A stretch of DNA of 15,017 nucleotides, taken from Thermoplasmata archaeon (GTDB lineage: Archaea > Thermoplasmatota > Thermoplasmata > Thermoplasmatales > GCA-001856825). The position numbers and the translations under genes are program-made. The number at the start of each line of letters is the position of its first letter. The first letter of the stretch is position 1. Positions 1 to 6,947 of the stretch are shown piece by piece. Location: the NCBI GenBank assembly GCA_021793855.1, contig JAJYRY010000012.1, forward strand, positions 1-15,017, given 5' to 3'. A model generated the notes under the pieces. The model saw only the letters and a list, made by a program, of their open reading frames with translations, was not told the origin of the DNA and searched no databases.

Positions 1-2
1 AC

Positions 3-821
3 GGGGTATCTAACATCACCGGTTCGGGTTGGGACTATACTTCAGGACTTGAGATGCTTATGGGAGCCATGTTGATCGTGTCCTTTATCTTCCTTGAGAT
101 GCGAATCAAACACCCACTTCTGGATCTCTCGATCCTCAGGAGCAGAATATTGACAGCATCAATTTTCGCTGCATTCTTCCAGTCGCTCGCGACATTTGCC
201 GTCCTGTTTCTTATTATAATGTACCTTCAGGGGCCTAGGGGATTATCTCCGTGGAATTCATCAATCTTACTGATTCCAGGCTACATCCTCGGAGGAGTGG
301 TAGCACCACTTTCTGGAAGACTTTCAGACCGGGTTGGAGCTAGAGTCGTAGCTACCATTGGTCTCTCAGTGCAGATAGTTGGAATTCTGATCTACCTGAC
401 TTTTGCGATCTCCACTTCAATATACGTCGTAATTCTTGGGGCCGTTGTCTATGGTTCAGGCAACAGTGCTTTCTTTGCTCCGAACAACAGCGCTGTGATG
501 TCAAGTGCTCCCCCAAAGGCGTATGGCGTATCCAACGGCCTGCTGAGAACAATGGCCAATGTGGGGATGCTCAGCAGTTTCGCTGTAGCTTTACTTATGT
601 CATCTCTATCTATTCCTAGGGCGTATGCGTTCCAGATATTTCTCGGGGTTGGAAAAATCAATGGTCAGCTGTCTCTTGAATATATCAGAGGTATGCATAC
701 TGCACTCCTTGCTTCCATAGTCATGCTTCTCATTGCGATAGTACTGTCAGTACTTAGGGGCAGGGAAACGAGAAACGCTCCACAAGTTGTTAGAACTAAT
801 CTAGAAAGCAAGAACAACTGA
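3..821 (+). CDS. MFS transporter, DHA2 (EmrB/QacA-like) family, 5'-truncated by window edge
   Basis: This is the C-terminal half of a proton-driven drug or solute exporter of the 14-helix DHA2 branch of the major facilitator superfamily, acting in the cytoplasmic membrane. The frame is open to the left edge (GVSNITGSGW... precedes the first Met at base 54), so the true start lies outside the window. The 272 visible residues hold about seven hydrophobic helices, which fits helices 8-14. The stretch FLEMRIKHPLLDLSILRSR is the usual DHA2 linker. GRLSDRVGAR (bases about 315-344) is the second-half copy of the MFS loop motif GxxxDRxGxR. The C-terminus is short and charged. A run of seven T follows the stop codon. 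The substrate cannot be told from the sequence. The family call is secure; a specific drug specificity is not. Confidence 0.85.
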   Translation, partial: GVSNITGSGWDYTSGLEMLMGAMLIVSFIFLEMRIKHPLLDLSILRSRILTASIFAAFFQSLATFAVLFLIIMYLQGPRGLSPWNSSILLIPGYILGGVVAPLSGRLSDRVGARVVATIGLSVQIVGILIYLTFAISTSIYVVILGAVVYGSGNSAFFAPNNSAVMSSAPPKAYGVSNGLLRTMANVGMLSSFAVALLMSSLSIPRAYAFQIFLGVGKINGQLSLEYIRGMHTALLASIVMLLIAIVLSVLRGRETRNAPQVVRTNLESKNN

Positions 822-828
822 TTTTTTT
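822..828 (+). terminator. T-run after the MFS gene
   Basis: Seven consecutive T follow the MFS stop codon immediately. Archaeal RNA polymerase commonly terminates at such oligo-T tracts without needing a hairpin. The next gene is convergent, so termination here would make sense. The assignment rests on the T-run and its position only. Confidence 0.4.
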
Positions 829-1209
829 GAGCAAGATCATTCTCTAATAAAAATAGCTCAAACTTTTAATTCATTTCAACTGTCATACCAATGTCTTTAA
901 TTTTCAAAATAGATGTCAACTGTGCAATGAAAAGCAAGGCAGTAATGGCTGCAAAGTTCATTGTCACTATTGATCTCTGTGTTGGCCTTCTACAACAAGT
1001 CCTCTGATTTCTCTCCCCCAATCCTGATGATGTCCCTTTCGCCCGAAGTCAATGTAAGACCGTAGACTACTTTGCAAACGGTTATTTCAATAACGGGGGG
1101 ATTTTTTCGATTAATGGAGCGTGATGAGATGACTAAAGAGAGGTTACAATCTGAGTTCTTGTTACAATAGAGTTTCCTTTACAAACTTGAGAAACTGAAT
1201 TCTTCCGAA
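829..1209. other. Gene-poor convergent intergenic stretch
   Basis: About 380 bases lie between the ends of the convergent MFS and phosphoesterase genes, and I see no convincing gene. A minus-strand frame ending near 872 contains a 31-codon ORF starting with ATG (MNFAAITALLFIAQLTSILK, then 11 more residues). It is mildly hydrophobic and has no promoter I can defend. A box-C-like GTGATGA at 1121-1127 and a box-D-like CTGA at 1151-1154 are flanked by a weak four-pair stem (GAGC/GTTC), but the spacing is too short for a normal archaeal C/D RNA. A G6-T6 stretch occurs at about 1095-1107. Confidence 0.5.
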
Positions 1210-2721
1210 CTACCTTTCTTTAGACCTCCTGAGTCTTATGATAATAAAAATTACAATTCCGATGAAAATCGAAACTAATGCGGCTTCGTAGATTGTTGTG
1301 TTGAGTGGAAACGAAGTAGTCAGATTCTTTGAGACATATAAAGAGTGAGTCACCTGTGACAAATTGAATTTGGAAAACCCCTGCAATGCGTAATTCAGAG
1401 CGGATACATTGTACTGAAAATTCATCGGGAAGAGATTCCCGATGTCATGAAACTGTTTCACAAATGATTGATTGAAATCGATGTTCTGCATCACAAACCT
1501 CTGAAACGATGCGTTAAACACGAGGGGGCCGCGTATCTTGCTTCCATCCAGGTTGGTCGAGTTGAAGTTGAACATATCCAAAGGTAAGTTCGAGAAAGAC
1601 ACCAAACGATCCAAGGGCAACATTTTCCAGTTGTAGTCGATGAAGCCCAATATGGATGTGTGGGACATGATTGTGTGAGAGACGTAGTCTTCTTTCGCAT
1701 ACGGAGATATTACCATGAATGGAACCCTGAAACCCAGCTGAGATCCACCTACGGATGGCGGAGATACTTGATCGTAGTACCCGCCTCCCTCATCATAAGT
1801 CACAAAGATTGCGCTGCTTTTCCAGAGACTGCTCTCCATAAGCATCTCAATTATTGTGAACATCCAAATTTCTCCTACCAAGACGTTGTCGGGTGGATGT
1901 TGACTATAACCTGATTCTCCACCAGAAATTGGAGATACCCAGGTCACGTCAGGAAGGGTGCCATTTCTGATTTCATTTTCAAGGTCAGTCCACGTACCAA
2001 TGTTAGAAGTCCTGCTATTCATCCCCGATATGAAATCAAGGGGATAGATACCATTCGAGGGATTCTTGAAGTAGTAACCCCAGCTCACACCATATGTGTT
2101 GAGCTCTGAGAATATCGTTTTGTCATAAGGGATACTTGGCGGCGGAGAAAATTGATCCTGTTTCACAGGAGAATATCCGGCAAGACTGATCAAGCGGTTG
2201 GGAAGTGTCTCGCTCAGTGTCGAGCTGAAGTACATGTCACCGATTGCATAATTCTGGGCTAAGGCCCACTGTAGCCCCATCTGATCAGCAGTAAAATAGT
2301 AGAGCGAACTTGGACCGGAACCGTTCAGGAACCCGTTCATCTGGCCATTGTTCCAGTCCTGATGATAATTGCTATAACCCTCGTAGGGGTCTGTTGTTGA
2401 GAAGTTGTCTGGGGAAACAGCCGTCAGATTCTGTGATACCGGGTGCGTGATAAGGTTGTATGGGACCGTAATACCACCAGCAATTTCTCCAGAAGAAGTC
2501 CTACCATACTGTCCAAAAAAATTGTCGAAACTGTGATTTTCCATAATTAGAATTATTATGTGTTTTATTGGCGTATTCGTAGAGACAGAGGTTCCGCTGG
2601 CTGAGAGACTAACTTCACCGAGCAAGATAAAAACCACGACAAGGGCAAACAGCTTGAATAATGCACTCCTCTTTCTGCCCACGGACCTTCTCATTATCAG
2701 CCAGATCAATTCTGGTTGCAC
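1210..2721 (-). CDS. Membrane-anchored phosphoesterase (acid phosphatase AcpA / phospholipase C family)
   Basis: This is an exported phosphoesterase of the Pfam Phosphoesterase family (PF04185), which removes phosphate or phospho-head groups outside the cell. The N-terminus has basic residues followed by a hydrophobic segment (about residues 21-40), a signal peptide or anchor. Family motifs follow: MENHSFDNFFG (60-70) with metal ligands E61 and N62, TLPNR (172-176) with Thr172 at the expected nucleophile position, TYDEGGGYYDQ (308-318) with D310 and E311, and HTSILGFID around H354. A C-terminal helix (about 477-496) precedes a basic RLRRSKER tail, so the catalytic domain should be tethered on the outer face. 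Many NxS/T sequons are present. The start used is GTG at 2721. An in-frame ATG at 2694 gives a cleaner signal peptide and may be the true start. It lies 18 bases after the upstream membrane gene, so the two are probably cotranscribed. Substrate is unknown. Confidence 0.88.
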   Translation of the reverse strand: MQPELIWLIMRRSVGRKRSALFKLFALVVVFILLGEVSLSASGTSVSTNTPIKHIIILIMENHSFDNFFGQYGRTSSGEIAGGITVPYNLITHPVSQNLTAVSPDNFSTTDPYEGYSNYHQDWNNGQMNGFLNGSGPSSLYYFTADQMGLQWALAQNYAIGDMYFSSTLSETLPNRLISLAGYSPVKQDQFSPPPSIPYDKTIFSELNTYGVSWGYYFKNPSNGIYPLDFISGMNSRTSNIGTWTDLENEIRNGTLPDVTWVSPISGGESGYSQHPPDNVLVGEIWMFTIIEMLMESSLWKSSAIFVTYDEGGGYYDQVSPPSVGGSQLGFRVPFMVISPYAKEDYVSHTIMSHTSILGFIDYNWKMLPLDRLVSFSNLPLDMFNFNSTNLDGSKIRGPLVFNASFQRFVMQNIDFNQSFVKQFHDIGNLFPMNFQYNVSALNYALQGFSKFNLSQVTHSLYVSKNLTTSFPLNTTIYEAALVSIFIGIVIFIIIRLRRSKER

Positions 2722-2739
2722 CTCGTCAGAAAATTTGGT

Positions 2740-3210
2740 TCAGATCGTTTGTTCTTCTTTCTTGTTCCTTCTCAATGAAATTGCACCGGTTACCGCAGTG
2801 AGTACGAACAGAATGACCAACAGATCGTATATTCCCGGAATGTAAGAGAGAGACCCGGGATACTTGGTCACTCCGAACAGGTAAGTTGCGAACTGAGAAA
2901 CACTGGTAAATCCAACCTGGGAATAGGTCGCTAAATCACTGACTAGGAATAGAGCGATGAATGCGGACCCTATCGTACCGGCGAGACCCAAACTCCTTTT
3001 CTTTGTGGTTAAGAGTATAGCGCCTGCGATGAGAGCTACAATCGCAATAACAAGCATTCCGTACCAGTGGATGAAGTAACGTGCGTGAATTCCGAAATCG
3101 GTTTGGAGATTCTTATCTGTCAAAAGGATGATTACTGCCACCATGAATGCTACTATGAATAGAGCCCCTTCTGCTCTGAAATTACTGGAGCCCTTTTCGG
3201 TTTCTGACAT
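2740..3210 (-). CDS. Four-helix membrane protein of unknown function
   Basis: I do not recognise this 156-residue protein. It has a short polar N-terminus, four predicted transmembrane helices (about residues 14-31, 45-69, 73-96 and 126-149), a longer loop before the last helix (SVSQFATYLFGVTKYPGSLS), and a basic, charged C-terminus (RRNKKEEQ). The pattern suggests an integral inner-membrane protein with both termini inside. It ends 18 bases before the phosphoesterase start, so the two probably share one transcript and perhaps act together. A TATA-like box 21-30 bases before the ATG predicts a nearly leaderless message. No catalytic motif is visible, so no function is assigned. Confidence 0.75.
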   Translation of the reverse strand: MSETEKGSSNFRAEGALFIVAFMVAVIILLTDKNLQTDFGIHARYFIHWYGMLVIAIVALIAGAILLTTKKRSLGLAGTIGSAFIALFLVSDLATYSQVGFTSVSQFATYLFGVTKYPGSLSYIPGIYDLLVILFVLTAVTGAISLRRNKKEEQTI

Positions 3211-3230
3211 GCCTTCTCATTCAAATGTTC

Positions 3231-3240
3231 CTATTTATAG
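3231..3240 (-). promoter_or_regulatory. TATA-like box for the 2740-3210 / phosphoesterase transcript
   Basis: On the minus strand this reads CTATAAATAG, a near-consensus archaeal TATA box. It sits 21-30 bases before the ATG at 3210, so transcription should begin at or very near the start codon. This is inferred from motif and spacing. Confidence 0.5.
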
Positions 3241-3351
3241 GTTTCCTGATATTCTTAGGCAGAGTTAAATAAATTTCAGGTTACATTCGATGAATTCGAT
3301 ATCAAGCTATACTTAACCTTCTTGTGGCGAGAATCTTGAGTCCATCTTATG

Positions 3352-3393
3352 CATTTAAGTAACTTTAAATTATGAATTCTGGTTGCGGAGTGA
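3352..3393 (+). promoter_or_regulatory. Promoter and ribosome binding site of the split-barrel/methyltransferase gene
   Basis: Two AT-rich boxes lie upstream of the ATG at 3397: ATTTAAGTAA (about 3352-3361) and TTTAAATTA (3364-3372). A clear Shine-Dalgarno-like GGAGTGA occupies 3387-3393, with GGAG six bases before the start codon. The first box would give a short leader containing this site. It supports the chosen start, unlike several leaderless neighbours. Confidence 0.45.
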
Positions 3394-3396
3394 GAT

Positions 3397-4542
3397 ATGG
3401 CAAAGGAGAGCCTCAAACTGGTCACCAATAGAGACGAGATAGAGCTTGCTTACGTTGAAGTAGGAGATAAAATATATTTAGCATCAAGCGGCAACGATGC
3501 CAGATGGCCATCGAAGATACTGAGAAACGGAAGAGCCGTGGTAAGGTTGGAAGGGATGTTGCTCTCTAGGAAGACAGCTCTGGTTTCCGAACAGGAAATC
3601 AAGGATAGGGTAATGGAATTGCTCTCCGAAAAATATGGGAGGGAGAAAACAGACAAATGGTTCTCTTCCTCTTCTAGGGTAATTGAGCTTGATGGTTCAC
3701 CATCGGGTGATGAGAGTGGGGATGTATATTCCAAATGGTTGGAGTCAGAATTTGATTCAATTGCAAGCAATTACGACGAGCACATTTTTGGAAATGAAGT
3801 AAACTATCTACTTAGGGAGAGGTCTCTCGCCCTGATGGAGAGAGTCTTTGACAAACCTTCCCATCTATTGGAAATTGGAAGCGGGACGGGAACGGAGACA
3901 ATAGAGCTTCTAAAGAAAGGTCATAGTGTTCTTGCAGTGGATGTATCATCTAAGATGCTCGAGATAGTCTCAAAGAAAGCTAGAGATCTAGATCTGAAAT
4001 CAAATCTATCAACACTCAAGTTGAACGGTGAAGAGATAGAGAGGCTGATCCCTTTATACGGAGAGAACTCGTTTGATGGAATCTACTCCACCTACGGAGC
4101 TATTAATTGTATAAGAGGTCTTAATACAATCCCGGCCAAGCTTCACTCCCTCCTGAAAGGCGATGGAAGACTTGTTATGGGGATATACAATAAGTATTGC
4201 GCTCAAGAAATTGGAGGTTATCTTGCCAAGTTCAAGCCAAGACTTGCCTTTAACAGACTAAAAAGTATATCACCTGAGGGAGAGTCAAGGTTTTGTATCG
4301 ACATATATTCGTATTCTGTACCTGAAATTCTAAGAATATTCGAACCGTACTTCAAGTCTGTTTATAGGGAGGGTGTCCCCGTCATCATATTTCCATCAAA
4401 TTTCGTGAAGTACGTCAGGATGTTCAACGGAAGACTAAACGAGCTGAAGAAGATAGATTCCTGGTTAGGTAAGAGATGGCCATTCTATATGCTTGGAGAC
4501 CACTTTCTTTTGGTAATGGAACCACAAACCTCAGCCGGCTGA
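3397..4542 (+). CDS. Fusion of a DDN-like split-barrel (flavin/F420-type) domain to a class I SAM methyltransferase
   Basis: This 381-residue protein appears to join two domains. Residues about 14-98 resemble the split beta-barrel of deazaflavin(F420)-dependent nitroreductases and quinone reductases (DDN family) and pyridoxamine-phosphate-oxidase-like proteins. The pattern seen is YVEVGDKIYLASSGND, W37-P, a strand with VVRLEG, then an ALVSEQE helix and a closing RVIEL strand. The usual N-terminal TTGRKSG-type segment is shortened, so cofactor binding is uncertain. Residues about 113-380 are a Rossmann methyltransferase: motif I LLEIGSGTG (157-165), the acidic D182 after strand 2 (VDVSSKML), and NSFDGIYSTYG (224-234). 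A good Shine-Dalgarno sequence supports the start. Its 3' end overlaps the convergent 74-residue ORF by 12 bases. A methylation role in the neighbouring glycan pathway is inference. The methyltransferase half is firm, the barrel assignment moderate. Confidence 0.8.
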   Translation: MAKESLKLVTNRDEIELAYVEVGDKIYLASSGNDARWPSKILRNGRAVVRLEGMLLSRKTALVSEQEIKDRVMELLSEKYGREKTDKWFSSSSRVIELDGSPSGDESGDVYSKWLESEFDSIASNYDEHIFGNEVNYLLRERSLALMERVFDKPSHLLEIGSGTGTETIELLKKGHSVLAVDVSSKMLEIVSKKARDLDLKSNLSTLKLNGEEIERLIPLYGENSFDGIYSTYGAINCIRGLNTIPAKLHSLLKGDGRLVMGIYNKYCAQEIGGYLAKFKPRLAFNRLKSISPEGESRFCIDIYSYSVPEILRIFEPYFKSVYREGVPVIIFPSNFVKYVRMFNGRLNELKKIDSWLGKRWPFYMLGDHFLLVMEPQTSAG

Positions 4543-4755
4543 GCCTTCTTTTTCTCCTAACAAGGCATCATAAATAGCTGGAATTTCATAGTTGAGATTT
4601 TCTACAACTTTGTCTCCAACTGGTCTTCTCTGGAAGAGAACACCCTTGCGAGAAGCGATGAAGAGATAAGAGCACTTCTTTGTGTCCACTCCGAAGCAAA
4701 CTCCACTGTTAGAGAAGAGGTACTTAATAGCAAACCTTTCAGAATATATCTTCAT
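4531..4755 (-). CDS. Small hypothetical protein (74 aa) coupled to a GT2 gene
   Basis: I do not recognise this protein. Its ATG shares four bases (ATGA) with the stop of the glycosyltransferase gene, a standard translational-coupling arrangement, and this is the main reason to accept it. The sequence is basic at the start (MKIYSERFAIKYLF), has a central strand-rich part with two cysteines in GVCFGVDTKKCSYLFIA, then RKGVLFQRRP, and ends in a short helix (IPAIYDALLGEKEG). There is no signal peptide or membrane helix. The 3' end overlaps the convergent methyltransferase gene by 12 bases. It could be a small partner of the glycosyltransferase; it could also be a chance ORF. Confidence 0.55.
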   Translation of the reverse strand: MKIYSERFAIKYLFSNSGVCFGVDTKKCSYLFIASRKGVLFQRRPVGDKVVENLNYEIPAIYDALLGEKEGSAG

Positions 4756-5528
4756 TGTCCACCTGAACTCTTCGAGGTAAGAAAATCTCCTGTTCTAAAG
4801 TTGCGCGACCACTTCTCTGGTTGTAGAAATCCTCTGAGTAATTTCAGTTGAAATATCGGAAAATAAAAGAAATTCTTGACATTTCTAGAATTGCTCAGTA
4901 ACAAGAAGACAACGATCATGGAGTAGACAACCTCCCTGGGATTTAACCCAGAGGTCATTCTAACCCACGATCCCTGCCATTCTGGCCAGTGTTCGTATTT
5001 GCGGCTCTCTGATGAATGAATGTTAGAATCTGGAACGTATCTCACCTTGAACCCACTCTCCTTGTATAACTTCTGAATGAAGTAAGTCTCCCTCGCCAAG
5101 ATATGCCCCGGGATCTTCACGCGCGATATCTCGGATCTCCTGAATAAAGTCATACCAAGGGGTATTCCGTAAGAGAACTTGTGTCCCATTGACATTCCGA
5201 CTACTGCGCCAACCGTTGGATTTTTCATGTATTTCAATGCAATTTCCACAAAGTCTCCCCTTTTTACCGTAATGTCACTGTCAATAAACAAAATCTCTTC
5301 CGTGGTCGAACTATCTATCCCTATCGTCGTAGCCTTCCCTAATCCTTCTTCTTCAAAATAGATATCGCAACCGAACTCTCTAGCTATCTCAATTGTGCGG
5401 TCAATGCTGTGATGATCCACCAAAATGAGTCTGTTTACAGGGAGAAGTTCGACAACACTGCGTAAGCAGTCTCGCAGGGTAGATTCGGAATTGAAAGTTC
5501 GAATGATAACATCTATCCTGCCTACCAT
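4752..5528 (-). CDS. Family 2 (GT-A) glycosyltransferase
   Basis: This 258-residue protein is a nucleotide-sugar-dependent glycosyltransferase with the GT2 fold, probably acting at the cytoplasmic face of the membrane. It opens with the typical first strand and loop (DVIIRTFNSESTLRDCLRS, residues 6-24). The nucleotide-binding loop reads VDHHSIDRT, with D38 but His where most relatives have Asp. The metal-binding DxD is D83-S-D85 (FIDSDI). R146-E147 is a candidate for the later acidic catalytic position. The C-terminal third has a hydrophobic stretch (VVYSMIVVFLLL) and aromatic, basic segments that may dock to the membrane. It overlaps the downstream 74-residue ORF by four bases and begins 113 bases after the zinc-ribbon methyltransferase, so these may form one operon. 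Sugar and acceptor are unknown. Confidence 0.88.
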   Translation of the reverse strand: MVGRIDVIIRTFNSESTLRDCLRSVVELLPVNRLILVDHHSIDRTIEIAREFGCDIYFEEEGLGKATTIGIDSSTTEEILFIDSDITVKRGDFVEIALKYMKNPTVGAVVGMSMGHKFSYGIPLGMTLFRRSEISRVKIPGHILARETYFIQKLYKESGFKVRYVPDSNIHSSESRKYEHWPEWQGSWVRMTSGLNPREVVYSMIVVFLLLSNSRNVKNFFYFPIFQLKLLRGFLQPEKWSRNFRTGDFLTSKSSGGQ

Positions 5529-5641
5529 CTTACACGCCTACCGCCCTTAATTCGTTTCTTTGGATCGTTTGACATGACCATTTTGATTAGGTCGCTGTTA
5601 CAAATGTGAGTATTAACCCTTTCTATTGGTTCGTTCGTGAT

Positions 5642-6622
5642 CTACTTCCATTGCCCTTCTTCTGCAACTTCGGCTTGTTCCGGTACATAAGTAAGATCAA
5701 TTATTCCGTTACTAGTGAACCCAACAAATCCGCACTTCTCACATTCAATTTTGCCATTCTCCATTTCTACGGGCAACTTCGAGCCGCAAGATGGACACTG
5801 CAGAATGTCTTTGATGACTCTAAGCGAAGTTTGGTTATCATTTCCCTTTTGAAAATGAAAGAACATGGTGGGGAATATTGGAACACTGCGAAATATAATA
5901 CCAATATTGAATAAGCTTCCCGCTGGAATGGCTCGAAGAATGGAATAATCCTCCAGACCGCTAGAAACGCAACCTACCTCTTTGAATCCTGCCTTTTTAA
6001 AAAGACTCCTTATAAAACTGCTCCTGAACGCAAAGGTAGGGTACGAAGCAGGATGAACTGGAGTCATGTCCTTATTTGAAAATGTAATACTGCGTTTCTT
6101 TTGTCCCTTGGAATGGTCAGAGGAACCAATGTATTTCAGGTCGTCAATCAGTGTAGATAGTGAGGGCCTTGGACTTATCGAAATCAATACATGACCTCCG
6201 CTAACTAGGACCCTAGATAGCTCTTCTATCACACTGAGAGGTCTTGAAATGAAATTAAATACTCTAATCATTACGATTGATGAAAACGAATTATTTGCGA
6301 AGGGAAGGTGATATAAATTCGATGCGACGTAGAACGCATCATTAAGTCCATACTTCAATTTGACTTCATTAAGGAAAGACATATTTATGTCTGTGGCTAC
6401 GAATTCACTGGCATAGGCTTTAATGGTGCCTGTCAATCTTCCGTTGCCAGGACCGATCTCTAGAATCCGTCTCCCATCTGAACTGTTCAGAAGATGTGAT
6501 AGAATTTTTTTTTCGAGAAGATTGACTTTATCTCTCCCCTCCCATAGGGAAACAAAGTCCAATTTCTCGAAGTTGCTAACAATCTCTTGATAGTCTGAAT
6601 CACCTTTGGAATGTTCATTCAC
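5642..6622 (-). CDS. Class I SAM methyltransferase with a C-terminal Trm112-like zinc ribbon
   Basis: The protein has 326 residues. A methyltransferase domain covers about 30-215, with motif I ILEIGPGNG (53-61), D78 after strand 2 (ATDIN), the LPFANNSFSSIV segment (106-117) typical of UbiE/COQ5-like enzymes, and a post-motif strand GGHVLISISPRP. The C-terminus carries a four-cysteine knuckle, CPSC (276-279) and CEKC (294-297), in an LxCPxCxxxL context followed by NGIIDL, like the Trm112/UPF0434 zinc ribbon. That ribbon usually sits at the N-terminus of such methyltransferases or as a separate subunit. The start used is GTG at 6622, with no clear Shine-Dalgarno sequence. A TATA-like AAATCAATAAAG (6655-6666) lies upstream. 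Substrate is unknown; its place among glycosyltransferases suggests a sugar or lipid acceptor, but a tRNA or protein target is possible. Confidence 0.85.
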   Translation of the reverse strand: MNEHSKGDSDYQEIVSNFEKLDFVSLWEGRDKVNLLEKKILSHLLNSSDGRRILEIGPGNGRLTGTIKAYASEFVATDINMSFLNEVKLKYGLNDAFYVASNLYHLPFANNSFSSIVMIRVFNFISRPLSVIEELSRVLVSGGHVLISISPRPSLSTLIDDLKYIGSSDHSKGQKKRSITFSNKDMTPVHPASYPTFAFRSSFIRSLFKKAGFKEVGCVSSGLEDYSILRAIPAGSLFNIGIIFRSVPIFPTMFFHFQKGNDNQTSLRVIKDILQCPSCGSKLPVEMENGKIECEKCGFVGFTSNGIIDLTYVPEQAEVAEEGQWK

Positions 6623-6947
6623 AATACATCAATCAGAATCTAAAGGAACCGCATCTTTATTGATTTTTCTTTGTGTATTGCACTTATCGTTTAGTAAATT
6701 CCATCGTCTTCTGTTGTATACACTGGTTTTCCTTCGGCTATACTAAGAATTTGACAAAGATTATTAACTTTCTTTATGTGGTATTTCAGTATGGTAAAAT
6801 CATTGGAATCACCGAACAGAGTGCGCATTCCCATTAAAAACCAATTAAATAGGCACCCTTGCTCCCCCCATTTGTTACGGCAAACTCCAACTTTGGTGTA
6901 TGTTAACAGTATGTACATAGAGAATTAGTATTGACCCAACGATCTAA
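6623..6947. other. Divergent intergenic region with AT-rich boxes and adjacent palindromes
   Basis: This region separates the minus-strand zinc-ribbon methyltransferase from the plus-strand GT-C gene. It holds a TATA-like box for the methyltransferase at 6655-6666. It also has two adjacent perfect 8-base palindromes, TGTTAACA (6901-6908) and ATGTACAT (6911-6918), 30-47 bases before the GT-C start. These could form an operator, though short AT-rich palindromes arise by chance. A 75-codon minus-strand ORF lies inside and is listed separately with low confidence. Confidence 0.4.
6691..6918 (-). CDS. Doubtful small ORF, possible hypothetical protein
   Basis: This 75-codon frame has no recognised family. 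The last 45 residues read like a small soluble protein: MRTLFGDSNDFTILKYHIK, then a segment ending in VYTTEDDGIY. An internal ATG at 6827 lies about 20 bases after a TATA-like CCTATTTAATTGG (6841-6853, minus strand), so a shorter, nearly leaderless product is possible. There is no Shine-Dalgarno sequence. It sits between divergent genes and may be noise or a remnant. Confidence 0.25.
   Translation of the reverse strand: MYILLTYTKVGVCRNKWGEQGCLFNWFLMGMRTLFGDSNDFTILKYHIKKVNNLCQILSIAEGKPVYTTEDDGIY

Noticed and set aside
1117..1158. Box C/D guide RNA candidate (GTGATGA ... CTGA with a GAGC/GTTC closing stem)
   Set aside because: Only about 34 bases from box C to box D, with no clear C'/D' pair; archaeal C/D RNAs are usually 50-60 bases.
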